From Carnegiea gigantea (lineage: Eukaryota > Streptophyta > Magnoliopsida > Caryophyllales > Cactaceae): a DNA stretch of 64,000 nucleotides. The position numbers and the translations under genes were made by a program. This document shows positions 1-10,144 of the stretch, one piece after another (position 1 is the stretch's first letter; the number at the start of each line of letters is the position of its first letter). The stretch lies in NCBI GenBank assembly GCA_029747015.1, contig JAKOGI010002235.1, forward strand, positions 26,001 to 90,000. Reading direction: 5' to 3'. Below the pieces are notes generated by a model, which was not told the DNA's origin, did not search any database, and saw only the letters and a list, made by a program, of their open reading frames with translations.

Positions 1-1074
1 GTGTGCTTATTTGGTCTCATTAAGTGAGTTCAAAGACTCACGACACTATGAAGAGGTCAAAAAGAGGTTAAGCTTTGCTAGAAATTTTGCGCTGAATTCA
101 TCCCTGCGGAACCCGATTTTTTGTGACCACTTTTGGACAAGCTCAAGTGGACCCACAACTTGAGGCTCCACATGGTTTTGAAGTTTAGATTTCAGCTTTC
201 AAATAAGCCCAAGTTTGTTTAATTTGGACATCATTTGATTGGGCAAAATATCACTCAAAGATACGTTTTGCTGATCCAGTCCAGTCTGAGATAGGTGCAT
301 TGTTTGGGCCATAACTTTTGAACCGCTTATCCAAATTGAGCAAATGAGCCCATTCTGGAAACTAGACTTCCAGGGCTTTCTAACAAGCCCAATAACGCAT
401 GATTTGTCCGAGTATTCTGGAAGTTATGCTCTGTTGAAGTTGAGGCAGTTGCAAGGATTAATGCTGGGAATATGAAGAGTCTTCGTTTACATATACTTGT
501 GTGGCTGATATTGTGCACGTTTTAGATGCTTCTAGATTGATGTAATCAGCTGCAAAAATCCTAGAATATTCCTTGTAACCTCCCCCACCCCCTTTTATGA
601 TGTGTCTTTTCATTTTCCTTAGACTTTTCATTAGCTAGTTTTTAATTGTTAGGAGTTATTTGAGTCTTTTGATTGTCTTTTGCTGAGTCTATAAAAGGGG
701 AGGGGCATGTGAAGCTAATCATTCAGCATTGTAAGAGATTTCCAAAGTAATACAAGCCCCTTTGAGAGTGATTCTCATTTGTGTCTCAAAATTCCTAGTT
801 CTATATCTTGAATTTGGCTAATTCAAGTGGTGTTCTAGGTTCTCTATCTTTTCCAATTTGAGTGATTCCTTGGTTAAGACAAGAGAATTAGCCCAAGGTC
901 AAGTCATTGAGTGGCTCCGTGAAGGATTATCTCAATTACAAGATCTTGTTCTATCCCGTTTTCTTGTGTAGTGAAGTTCTTCATCCATCTCATCCATCTT
1001 TCATTTCTCTTTCCAATTTGGCTTATTTGAGTTGGAGTTTGATTTGGTTCACTTGCCCACCCACATCTACATCA
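1..1074 (+). repeat. 5' LTR of element A
   Basis: This copy matches 2837-3913 almost end to end and stops at ...CATCTACATCA, directly before the primer-binding site. It carries a TATA box (CTATAAAAGG, 689-698), which would start transcription shortly downstream. If the LTR begins at the TGTGC seen at position 2, it is complete. If it begins at the TGCTGG seen at 2828 in the other copy, about eight bases lie outside the window. Confidence 0.85.
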
Positions 1075-1075
1075 A

Positions 1076-1092
1076 TTGGTATCAGAGCCAAG
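1076..1092 (+). other. Primer-binding site, initiator tRNA-Met (element A)
   Basis: TTGGTATCAGAGCC follows one base after the LTR. It matches the complement of the plant initiator tRNA-Met 3' end, the usual primer for plant LTR retrotransposons. It fixes the LTR/interior junction and the plus orientation. Confidence 0.9.
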
Positions 1093-1198
1093 GCTTTTAA
1101 GTGACCCACATCACACCCACATACATCCCAAAAAGCCAAAATACAAAAAACAAAAGAGGCACAAACCGGCAATCCGAGTCTCGAAGACCATAGAAGCA

Positions 1199-1391
1199 GC
1201 ACGGTGCCCCCGTGCCACCATACACGACCGTGCCATATCATTTTTCCAGAAATCTTCAAGTCGAGACGGAGCACGGTGCCCCCGTGCAACCAAGCACGAT
1301 CGTGCCACGGTAATTTTCTGCATTTCTTCAAGTCGAAGCATAGCACGGCCTGCCCGTGCCCCCTTGCACGACCGTGCCACCTTTGCCACAG
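1199..1391 (+). repeat. Three 72-bp tandem repeats with GCACGG/CCGTGC palindromes in the element A leader
   Basis: GCACGG motifs start at 1199, 1271 and 1343, exactly 72 bp apart. Each unit contains GCACGG...CCGTGC and CACGA(C/T)CGTGCC, so each can fold on itself or pair with a neighbour. The array lies in the untranslated leader between primer site and gag start, where retroelement packaging and dimerisation signals usually sit. Its GC content stands out sharply from the AT-rich surroundings. Confidence 0.8.
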
Positions 1392-1441
1392 CCAACTTTC
1401 GTTTCAAATCAATCCACAAAGAACCCTAGACCTCATCCTTT

Positions 1442-2767
1442 ATGCCGTCTTCAAAGAACTTGGAGAAAGAACTAGCTCTTATTGATATTGGATATGCTTG
1501 CTTTGCAATTCCAAAATTTCATGGCGAAAAGGAAGAGTTCGCAGGTTGGTTATCTAAGGTGGAACGATTTTTTGCTTGTTGTATCCTTAATGACCAACAG
1601 AAGTTCGAAGTGGTTATTTCAAGATTGAGAGGTTGTGCACTTCAGTGGTGGAATAAATATAAGTTTGAGCGAAAAAAGAAAGGAAAAGAAAGGGTGAGAA
1701 CTTGGAAGAAATTGAGTAGTAAGTTGAAGGGTTCCTTTTACCCATCCACTTACATGCCCATGAAAGAAAGTATCTCCGTTAAGCTCACGGGTTCATTCCC
1801 TTCCACCCCACAAAAAGAACCAACCCCACAAATGATCATTCCCCCACAACCTAGGAGGTGTCTCAAGTGCCAAGGGCTTGGACACTTATCCACGGATTGC
1901 CCAAACAACGAGGTCATTACCTTGGAAGAAAGGAAAGCCGTGGAAGAAGAAAACGATCAGGAGGAAAGCCTTGAAGAAGAAATTGAACTCAAGGTTGAAA
2001 AAGAAGAAATACTTCACTTAGAGAAGGTTTCTCAAAAGCCAAACAAATATGAAAAGATCCAAGGAGAGGAAGCTTCAAGCCTAGTTGACCTACCTCTTGT
2101 TTTTGGTGACTGTGGTGATGAAGAGACCATTGAACTTGAGACCCAAAGATCTGAGTTGAAGCAAGAAGAGATTGTGGAAGAAATTGAGCAATCCTTCACC
2201 GAAGAAGGGTGCCAAGAAGATAATGAGGTGAATTTGAGCATAACCCCAAGAATTGAAGAACATGTAGTTAAAGACCTTGAAGTGATGAAGCCATGTAGGG
2301 TTGCTAAAGAGTTTGAACAACTCTTGATTCAAGAAGTACGCCCTACCCAACTCCAAGCACCCGAGTTGGAGGCATGTGGGGTTATTGAAAAGTTTGAGCA
2401 ACTCTTGACCCAAGAAGAATTCACCTTAACCCCCATTCAACCTTCCCAACCCCTCAAACCACAAAAGGCCCGACAAGCCTTAACCCTCATTCATCCTTCC
2501 CAAACCCTTGCCCCCAAAGAAGATTTCCCACTTCCTCCTCTTCTCCTCACCAGGTATGACCCGTTTTATCATCCTCCCCTCACCCTCTTCTATATCTCTC
2601 TAGAGTTGATGCCCTGTGACCTCCTTCCCCAAAAGCTCCCATATTGTAAGCGCGACCCCTTTCTTGAGAGGCTTGCCAACCCTTTGAGTTTGAGCTCGAC
2701 ACACAACCTCACCCACAACCAACCCCCGCGTGGGCCGACACGTATGATCGCCATCATTATCCCATAA
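1442..2767 (+). CDS. Gag-like protein of element A with CCHC zinc knuckle
   Basis: The frame encodes 441 residues and is open throughout. Residues about 25-105 match the retrotransposon gag pattern: FHG near the start, a W in the middle, then A-x2-WW, a basic KKKGK stretch and a TW. Residues 140-153 form a CX2CX4HX4C knuckle (CLKCQGLGHLSTDC) expected to bind the element's RNA. The remainder is very acidic and holds two copies of a roughly 34-residue repeat containing FEQLLxQE, followed by a proline-rich tail. There is no protease or polymerase domain, and the frame ends about 70 bp before the 3' LTR. This is the complete coding content of a non-autonomous element. The start is the first ATG after the leader. 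A capsid-like role is inferred from family features. Confidence 0.8.
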   Translation: MPSSKNLEKELALIDIGYACFAIPKFHGEKEEFAGWLSKVERFFACCILNDQQKFEVVISRLRGCALQWWNKYKFERKKKGKERVRTWKKLSSKLKGSFYPSTYMPMKESISVKLTGSFPSTPQKEPTPQMIIPPQPRRCLKCQGLGHLSTDCPNNEVITLEERKAVEEENDQEESLEEEIELKVEKEEILHLEKVSQKPNKYEKIQGEEASSLVDLPLVFGDCGDEETIELETQRSELKQEEIVEEIEQSFTEEGCQEDNEVNLSITPRIEEHVVKDLEVMKPCRVAKEFEQLLIQEVRPTQLQAPELEACGVIEKFEQLLTQEEFTLTPIQPSQPLKPQKARQALTLIHPSQTLAPKEDFPLPPLLLTRYDPFYHPPLTLFYISLELMPCDLLPQKLPYCKRDPFLERLANPLSLSSTHNLTHNQPPRGPTRMIAIIIP

Positions 2768-2794
2768 TGCCATCATATTTTCTTTCAAGTCCAA

Positions 2795-2827
2795 TTTCGA
2801 AAGAAAGAAAAGGGTCAAAGAAGATCA
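2795..2827 (+). other. Polypurine-rich tract before the 3' LTR (element A)
   Basis: A run rich in A and G (GAAAGAAAGAAAAGGG, then AAAGAAGA) lies between the gag stop and the 3' LTR, where plus-strand DNA synthesis is primed. It is interrupted by a few pyrimidines, so the exact tract is uncertain. Confidence 0.5.
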
Positions 2828-2836
2828 TGCTGGAAG

Positions 2837-3913
2837 TGTGCTTTTTGGTCTTCATTAAGTGAGTTTCAAAGACTCCAAGACACTATGAAAGGTCAAAAAG
2901 AGGTTAAGCTTTGCTAGGAAAAATTTGGAGCCTAAATTCTCCCTGTGGAACCCTATTTTTGTGTGACCACTTTGGACAAGCTCAGTGGACGCCACAACTT
3001 GAGGCTCCACATGGTTTTTAATTTTAAGATTTCAGCTTTCAAATAAGCCCAAGTTTGTTTAATTTGGACATCATTTGATTGGGCAAAATATCACTCAAAG
3101 ATACGTTGTGCTGATCCAGTCCAGTCTGAGATAGGTGCATTGTTTGGGCGATAACTTTCAAACCGCTTATCCAAATTGAGCAAATGAGCCCATTCTGGAA
3201 AATAGACTTCCAGGGCTTTCTCACAAGCCCAAGAACGCGTGATTTGGCCGAGTATTCTGGAAGTTATGCTCTGTTGAAGTTGAGGCAGTTGCACGGATTA
3301 ATGCTGGGAATATGAAGAGTCTTCGGTTACATATACTTGTGTGGCTGATATTGTGCACGTTTTAGATGCTTCTAGATTGATGTAATCAGCTGCAAAATCC
3401 TAGAATATTCCTTGTAACCTCCCCCACCCCCTTTTATGATGTGTCTTTTCATTTTTCTTAGACTTTTCTTTAGCTAGTTTTAATTGTTAGGAGTTATTTG
3501 AGTCTTTTGATTGTCTTTTGCTGAGTCTATAAAAGGCGAGGGGCATGTGAAGCTAATCATTCAGCATTGTAAGAGATTTCCAAAGTAATACAAGCACCTT
3601 TGAGAGTGATTCTCATTTGTGTCTCAAAAATTCCTAGTTCTATATCTTGAATTTGGCTAATTCAAGTGGCGTTCTAGGTTCTCTATCTTTTCCAATTGGA
3701 GTGATTCCTTGGTTAAGACAAGAGAATTAGCCCAAGGTCAAGTCATTGAGTTGCTCCGTGAAGGATTATCTCAATTACAAGATCTTGTTCTATCCCTTTT
3801 TCTTGTGTAGTGAAGTTCTTCATCCATCTCATCCCTCTTTCATTTCTCTTTCCAATTTGGCTTATTTGAGTTGGAGTTTGATTTGGTTCACTTGCCCACC
3901 CACATCTACATCA
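2837..3913 (+). repeat. 3' LTR of element A
   Basis: Direct repeat of 1-1074, beginning TGTGC and ending CATCTACATCA, so it has the canonical TG...CA ends. It repeats the TATA box (CTATAAAAGG, 3527-3536). It joins directly to a fragment of a different LTR (element B) at 3914. Confidence 0.87.
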
Positions 3914-4020
3914 CAAAATCTTGATTTCTCCTCTCCCTTGCTGTTTTTCCTTCTTCTTGTTTTAGATTCCACTTTGAGGCAAGTTGTGAGTTGGTTTCTT
4001 CTTCTTACAACCTCCCATCA
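3914..4020 (+). repeat. Tail of a truncated element B LTR
   Basis: From TCTTGATTTC onward this stretch matches the last ~105 bp of the element B LTRs that end at 6341 and 8857 (CTCTCCCTTGCTG ... CTTCTTACAACC). It ends in CA directly before a primer site. The rest of this LTR is missing. The likely cause is that element A inserted into it and the left part lies upstream of the window. Confidence 0.85.
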
Positions 4021-4022
4021 AA

Positions 4023-4035
4023 TTGGTATCAGAGC
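4023..4035 (+). other. Primer-binding site, initiator tRNA-Met (element B, first interior)
   Basis: TTGGTATCAGAGC lies two bases after the LTR end CCCATCA. It matches the complement of the initiator tRNA-Met 3' end. Confidence 0.88.
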
Positions 4036-4132
4036 TTAGGCTACCTTTCTTGGCCAAGCACCCTTTGCCCAAACACGTCCAAACACCAAACTCACAAAAA
4101 CAGCCCAAACACATTCTCCACAAAATCTCAGC

Positions 4133-4263
4133 CGTGCCCAACCAGAGAGTTGGCACAGGCACCCCGTGCCTCCTGCGCACGACCGTGCCATCACTCAGCA
4201 GCAACCAACCCATTCCTGCAGCTAAGCACGGTCACACCGTGCCTTAAAGCACGACCGTGCTCC
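4133..4263 (+). repeat. GC-rich palindrome cluster in the leader of element B, first interior
   Basis: Repeated GCACGACCGTGC, GGCAC...CCGTGCC and GCACGGTCACACCGTGC motifs lie between primer site and gag. The same motif class occupies the same place in element A, although the arrangement differs, so it is conserved within this gag-only clade. Confidence 0.7.
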
Positions 4264-4354
4264 TTGCTTCCAACCCCGAAACACCACACTGCCTACTCTA
4301 CTACAATCATGCTTCTTCCCTTAACCTAAACAAACCCTTAAGCATTCATCCATC

Positions 4355-5229
4355 ATGAGCTCGTTTGAAAACTTTAGGAAAAAGACTGCCTTGATTGCAA
4401 AAGAGTTGGCCAGCCTTGAAACTCCAAAGTTCCATGGCCAAAAGGAAGAATTCCCTCGCTGGATTTCCAAGGTGGAGCAAGTCTTCACTCGCCACAACCT
4501 TGAAGAGCACGAGAAGTTTGAGGTGGTTAGTAAGAAGCTTCGAGGCTATGCACTTGAATGGTGGGAAAGGTACAAGTATAAGAGGAAGAAGAGAGGGAAG
4601 AGTAAGATCAAAACTTGGGATAAGTTGAGGGGTAAACTAGAGTGTGCTTTTGCTCCAACCTCTTACTTGCACACGCATCTTTTTCCTCCCTTTGTGGGAA
4701 ATGGCCTTAATTTCTTTTCTAAAGATATTCCTCTCAACAAGGGGCATCCCATGAGTGCTTGCATCCATAATTCTACTCCCTTCCTTTGTTTGGAGACCCC
4801 TAACACCAACAAGGATGAAAATCCTTGGGGAGGAAGTTACAAGCCTAGTTAACTCACTTCCAAAGTTTGATAAGCTTGAAGTGAAGAACCCCAAGTGTCC
4901 GATTTGGAGCCATGTGAGGTTGTGAATGAAATTGAGGAACTCTTGAGTCAAGAAGAATGCCCTCATTCACAACAAGAATGAGGACAATTCTTTTCGAAGA
5001 GAGAGGGTTTGATGTATATTTTCAAGGGCCTCATTTTCATTCTTTCAACTCAACTTCATGGGAGGTAAGCTCCATACAAATTCAAGCATGGCAAGGCTTT
5101 CTTTGGTCCACACATTTGAGTTTCATGACAAAAGACACTTTATGGATTTTTATTTGAACTTCAAAGTGCCTTATCTGAAGGGGTTTTCCAAATGGGGATC
5201 ACAAGTACCATCCATTTCAAAGGATGATG
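4355..5229 (+). pseudogene. Gag-like protein of element B, first copy, frameshifted
   Basis: The ATG at 4355 (MSSFENFRKK) opens 165 residues with the same gag core as element A: FHGQKEEFPRW, ALEWW, a KRKKRGK stretch and TWDKL. A frame disruption near 4820 ends it early. Compared with the second copy (7141-7330), homologous sequence then continues in other frames through an acidic stretch with E-E-L-L-S-Q-E-E and a Y-F-Q-G block. No CX2CX4HX4C knuckle is visible, unlike element A. The interior end is approximate. Confidence 0.72.
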
Positions 5230-6341
5230 GGGACCATCGTGCCCAAGCTTCATCCACACATTCAGCAAACCCTCACACCCATTCAACCCCCAGGAGGCCA
5301 AAGAATTTCATGCCTTGGTCAGAAAACTCTGTGCACAGCAGAAGATGCACTGTCCAGTTCGTCCAGTTTCTGGCCCGGTTTTGTGTCGCTGTTGGAGCAA
5401 AATATAGAGGGGGAAATTTCCTGTACACACACCCCCCTTAAAGCTTAAGATCTTAGCTTTCCAACAAGACCTTTTGCAAGGCATTTGGAGTCCATTTGGT
5501 CAGTCAACCAAGCCAAACCTGAGACCGCGCACTGCAGGGTGCAATCCAGCACAGTCCGAAATAAGGCCCTAGTTGGTTGACTTCCTCAACTCCAACTTTG
5601 TCAAATTTTGCAGTATGAAAGGGGACATAAATAATTATCAGGTCATGGGTTCAAATCCCATCTAAGCACCCCCTTGTGTTAGTATTAACCAGCCAAAAGG
5701 ACACAAAAATCATCCTTTTACCCGGTTCTTCCCAAACCGGTACAAGGTCTGATTTTCTTGGGTTGTGCTTGTCCCCTTGCCTCCCCACTTGCTGAATGAG
5801 TCATTTTGCTGCATTCAAGGATCCATGTAAGCTTGACACCTCATTGGAGGCATTATAAACCCCTAATAAGGTAGATTAAGATAGGTGGTGAGGTGTTTAG
5901 CTAGCATTGGTGATTAGATGTGTAAACTCTCGCCAAATGTACCTAGCTATTGATTTTGCTGCTTGGAAGGGGGGGGTTCGGCCATCAAGCTTAAAAACCA
6001 GCTTGAGCCTCACTTTTGCAACCAACTTTGAATGAATGAATTTGTGAGTTCTCAAACTCTCTCTACAAAAAAACTCCTAGTGTTATATCTTGAGCTTGGC
6101 AACTCAAGTGGGTCTCTAGGTCTCTTTCTCTCAACTAGAAGGTGATTAAATTCTGTAACTAGTTGATATAAAGAGATTGCCCAAGTGTTCTCCAAGGGTG
6201 GCTCTCGGATTATCCCTTGCAGGTCACTTGACTATCAAACTCTTGATTTCCCCTCTCCCTTGCTGCTTTCCTTCTTCTTGTTTTAGATTCCACTTTGAGG
6301 CAAGTTGTGAGTTGGTTTCTTCTTCTTACAACCCTCCATCA
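5230..6341 (+). repeat. Element B LTR, middle copy
   Basis: Matches 7584-8857 along its length and ends CCTCCATCA before the primer site. The left boundary is inferred from alignment with element A, because both full B LTRs are preceded by the same interior. It is about 130 bp shorter than the right-hand LTR since it has one, not two, units of the repeat around 5631-5730. A TATA-like CATTATAAACCCC lies near 5849. It has a tRNA T-arm-like hairpin at 5645-5661. Confidence 0.75.
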
Positions 6342-6343
6342 AA

Positions 6344-6356
6344 TTGGTATCAGAGC
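6344..6356 (+). other. Primer-binding site, initiator tRNA-Met (element B, second interior)
   Basis: TTGGTATCAGAGC follows the LTR end at 6341 by two bases, the same spacing as at 4023. Confidence 0.88.
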
Positions 6357-6453
6357 TTAGGCTATCGTTCTTGGCCAAGCACCCTTTGCCCAAACACCGT
6401 CCAAACACCAAACTCACAAAAACAGCCCAAACACATTCTCCACAAAAATCTCA

Positions 6454-6585
6454 GCCGTGCCCAACCAGAGAGTTGGCACGGGCACCCCGTGCCTCCTGCG
6501 CACGACCGTGCCATCACTCAGCAGCAGCCAACCCATTCCCGCAGCTCAGCCACGGTCACACCGCGCCTTAAAGCACGACCGTGCT
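6454..6585 (+). repeat. GC-rich palindrome cluster in the leader of element B, second interior
   Basis: Same GCACGACCGTGC-type motifs and spacing as at 4133-4263, with a few substitutions (for example CACACCGCGCC replacing CACACCGTGCC). Confidence 0.68.
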
Positions 6586-6679
6586 CCTTGCTTCCAACCC
6601 CGAAACACCACACTGCCTACTCTACTACAATCATGCTTCTTCCCCTTAACCTAAAAAAACCCTTAAGCATTCATCCATC

Positions 6680-7583
6680 ATGAGCTCGTTTGAAAAGTTG
6701 AGGAAAAAGACTGCCTTGATTGCAAAAGAGTTGGCCAGCCTTGAAACTCCAAAGTTCCATGGCCGAAAGGAAGAATTCCCTCACTGGATTTCCAAGGTGG
6801 AGCAAGTCTTCACTCACCACAACCTTGAAGAGCACGAGAAGTTTGAGGTGATTAGTAAGAAGCTCCGAAGCTATGCACTTGAATGGTGGGAAAAGTACAA
6901 GTATAAGAGGAAGAAGAGAGGGAAGAGTAAGATCAAAACTTGGGATAAGTTGAGGGTAAACTAGAGTGTGCTTTTGCTCCAACCTCTTACTTGCACACGC
7001 ATCTTTTTCCTCCCTTTGTGGGAAATGGCCTTAATTTTCTTTTCTAAAGACATTCCTCTCAACAAGGGGCGTCCCATGAGTGCTTGCATCCATAATTCTG
7101 CTCCCTTCCTTTGTTTGGAGACCCCTAACACCAACAAGGATGAAAAGATCCTTGGGGAGGAAGTTACAAGCCTAGTTAACTCACCTCCAAAGTTTGATAA
7201 GCTTGAAGTTGAAGACCCCCAAGTGTCCGATTTGGAGCCATGTGAGGTTGTGGATGAAATTGAGGAACTCTTGAGTCAAGAAGAATGCCCTCATTCACAA
7301 CAAGAATTGAGGACAATTCTTTTCAAAGAAAGAGGGATTGATGTATATTTTCAAGGGTATCATTTTCATTCTTTCAACTCAACTTCATGGAAGGTAAGCT
7401 CCATACAAATTCATGCATGGCAAGGCCCTTCTTTGGTTCCAATATTTGAATTTCATGACAAAAGACACTTTATGGGGTTTTATTTATTAAGATATTTTGA
7501 ACGTTCAACATAAAAGTGCCTTATTATATCCCGAAGGGGTTTTCCCAAATGGGGATCACATAACCATCCATTTCAAAAAGGAT
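6680..7583 (+). pseudogene. Gag-like protein of element B, second copy, frameshifted
   Basis: The ATG at 6680 (MSSFEKLRKK) opens a gag core matching the first copy. A missing G near 6955 (GAGGGTAA against GAGGGGTAA) ends the frame after 94 residues. An extra T near 7035 returns the sequence to the original register, and the frame then runs open to 7513. This copy preserves the C-terminal half better than the first: an acidic segment with EPCEVVDEIEELLSQEE, then FKERGIDVYFQG and an aromatic-rich tail. The LE-x-C-x-V...LL-x-QE motif is shared with element A. No polymerase follows. Confidence 0.75.
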
Positions 7584-8857
7584 GATGGTGACCACATCGG
7601 TTTCCCCAAGCTTTCATTCATCCACACATTCAGCAAACCCCCTCACACGCCATTCAACCCCTCCAAGGTGAGGCCAAGAAGGTTTCATTCGCCTTGGTCA
7701 GAAAACTCATGTGCACAGCAGAAGATGCACTGTCCAGTTCGTCCAGTTTCTGGCCCGGTTTTGTGTCGCTGTTGGAGCAAAATATAGAGGGGGAAATTTC
7801 CTGCACGCACCACTTCCTTAAAGCTTAAGATCTTAGCTTTCCAACAAGACCTTTTGCAAAGCATTTTGAGTCCATTTGGTCAGTCAACCAAGCCAAAACC
7901 TGAGACAGCGCACTGCAGGGTGCAATCCAACACAGTCCGAAATAAGGCCCTAATTGGTGGACTTCCTCAACTCCAACTTTTGTCAAATTTTACAGCATGA
8001 AAGGGGACATAAATATTTATCAGATCATGGGTTCAAACTCCATCCAAAGCACCCCCCTTATTTTCTTGGTGTTTTTAGTATTACAAGCCAAAAGGCACAA
8101 AACATCCTTTTACATTAAAAAATGTTTTATAACAAAAAAAATAATTATCAGGTCATGGGTTCAAATCCCATCTAAAGCACCCCCTTGTGTTAGTATTAAC
8201 CAGCCAAAAGGACACAAAAATCATCCTTTTACCCGGTTCTTCCCAAACCGGTACAAGGTCTGATTTTCTTAGGTTGTGCTTGTCCCCTTGCCTCCCCACT
8301 TGCTGAATGAGTCATTTTGCTGCATTCAAGGATTCATGCAAGCTTGACACCTCATTTGGGAGGCATTATAACCCCTAATGAGGTAGATTAAGCTAGGTAG
8401 TGAGGTGTCTAACTTGTAGTGGCTGATTTGATGTGTTCTCTTCCCCAAATGTACCTAGCTATTGATTTTGCTGCTTGGAAGGGGAGGGGGTTCGGCCATC
8501 AAGCTTAAAAACCAGCTTGAGCCTCACTTTGCAACCAACTTTGAATGAATGAATTTGTGAGTTCTCAAACTCTCTCTACAAAAAAACTCCTAGTGTTATA
8601 TCTTGAGCTTGGCAACTCAAGTGGGTCTCTAGGTCTCTTTCTCTCAACTACAAGGTGATTAAATTCTGTAACTAGTTGATACAAAGAGATTGCCCAAGTG
8701 TTCTCCAAGGGTGGCTCCTCGGATTATCCCTTGCAAGGTCACTTGACTATCCAAACTCTTGATTTCCCCTCTCCCTTGCTGTTTTCCTTCTTCTTGTTTT
8801 AGATTCCACTTTGAGGCAAGTTGTGAGTTGGTTTCTTCTTCTTACAACCCTCCATCA
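7584..8857 (+). repeat. Element B LTR, right copy, with internal duplication
   Basis: Homologous to 5230-6341 and ends ACCCTCCATCA at 8857. It contains two diverged copies, offset by 128 bp, of a segment starting TCAG(A/G)TCATGGGTTCAAA (8020 and 8148). The middle LTR has only one. The left boundary is approximate. Confidence 0.75.
8155..8171 (+). other. tRNA T-arm / B-box-like hairpin inside the element B LTR
   Basis: ATGGG-TTCAAAT-CCCAT forms a perfect 5-bp stem with a seven-base TTCAAAT loop, the geometry of a tRNA T-arm. It contains the pol III B-box-like GGTTCAAATCC. The same hairpin occurs at 5645-5661, and a weaker version at 8027-8043. No convincing A box was seen upstream. Confidence 0.45.
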
Positions 8858-9109
8858 CAAACATACATACATACACACACACACACACATATGGGGGGGA
8901 GAGAGAGCCTTATATGCACATGCACACATGTATACATCCATACATACATGCATACAAACAAACATACGTACATGCACATAGATATATATATTCATGGGTG
9001 TGTATGTACACACGCGCGCACACACACACATATTGTGTGTGTGTGTGTGTGCGCGTACACGTATGTATGTTATATATGTACATGTGTGTGTGAATGTGTG
9101 TATACGTAC

Positions 9110-9140
<31 letters not shown>

Positions 9141-9820
9141 ACCATGTATATTATATATATATATTATATATATAATATACTCTATATATATTATTATATA
9201 TATATAATATAATAGTCTCTCTCCATCTCTCTCTCTCTATAATAATATATATATATATTATATGTATGGTATATATTATATGTACATATATATCTTATGT
9301 ATAATGTATGTGTGTACCACATAATATATAATATATATACATAACTATAACATAAAATAATATATATGTATTATATACATACATATATACTCTATGTTAT
9401 GTATGTATACAAATATATATATATATGTGTTTTATATATATATATCTATATATAATATTATATATATATATATATATAGGATATATCTATTATATACACA
9501 CACACACCACACACACCGAAAAGAACACGCCATATCCCCCCACACCCACAAGACACATATATAGTATATAATATGTATGGTATGTTACTGTATGTATCTA
9601 TATAATATATATTATAATATATATTATATTCTATACACACCACACAGACGTATACATTATTATATATATCTAATCTTATATATATATATATATATACTAT
9701 AAATATTTACACAACACTATATAGATTCATATACATATACATACCTACATATATGCATACATACATACATACATATATCTATATAATTATACACATCTAT
9801 ATCTAATATATATATTATAT

Positions 9821-9851
<31 letters not shown>

Positions 9852-10109
9852 CAAACACACACACACACCTCTATATTACATATATCCATATTCTCTTATA
9901 TATCATATATCTTATTATAATCTAGATATAATATATCTATACCCCCCACCCACACATATTACATACAAATAATACATCCCTACATCCATCCACATTTATA
10001 TTCTATAGCTATATCCATATTATAATATATCTATTATTCATATATATATATGTATGATATGTATATTATACATTATATAATATATATCCTATATAGTATT
10101 ATTTATACT

Positions 10110-10140
<31 letters not shown>
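8858..10140. repeat. Compound CA/TG and TA/TATG microsatellite
   Basis: About 1.3 kb of almost pure dinucleotide and tetranucleotide repeat: CATA and CA runs first, then TG, then long TA/TATG tracts with short CA and TCTC blocks, ending in a TA run and AAATATAAC. Open frames here are only repeat translations. It lies exactly between the element B array and the 3' end of the LINE. Confidence 0.92.
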
Positions 10141-10141
<1 letters not shown>

Positions 10142-10144
10142 TAA

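Larger units (their letters stand above)
1..3913 (+). mobile_element. Element A: gag-only LTR retrotransposon (Ty3/gypsy-like, non-autonomous)
   Basis: Two direct repeats of about 1.07 kb (1-1074 and 2837-3913) flank a 1.76 kb interior. The interior holds a tRNA-Met primer-binding site right after the first repeat, one gag-like frame and a short purine-rich stretch before the second repeat. No protease, reverse transcriptase or integrase can be found, so mobility would have to come from an autonomous partner. The two LTRs are very alike, differing mainly by small indels and scattered substitutions, which suggests a fairly recent insertion. The left end lies at or just beyond the window edge, so the upstream target duplication cannot be checked. 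Confidence 0.85.
3914..8857 (+). mobile_element. Element B tandem array: (LTR)-gag-LTR-gag-LTR
   Basis: Two interiors with nearly identical sequence (4021-~5229 and 6342-~7583) alternate with three LTR copies (the tail ending 4020, then ~5230-6341 and ~7584-8857). Each of the first two LTR ends is followed by a tRNA-Met primer site. Such sharing of a middle LTR is what unequal recombination between LTRs produces. Both interiors encode only gag, so the family is non-autonomous. LTR and gag resemble element A, making B its sister family. Confidence 0.8.

Noticed and set aside
1023..1485. Four overlapping open frames of 90-117 codons on both strands near 1.0-1.5 kb
   Set aside because: They overlap the palindromic leader array, and symmetry of the GCACGG/CCGTGC motifs keeps several frames open. 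None resembles a protein family.
5640..5670. A tRNA gene in the element B LTR
   Set aside because: Only the T-arm-like hairpin is present. No acceptor stem, D-arm or A box can be assembled around it.
8759..9212. Open frames over the microsatellite on both strands (His/Thr/Tyr/Val-rich)
   Set aside because: They are translations of CA/TG and TA repeats in all frames, with no non-repeat content.
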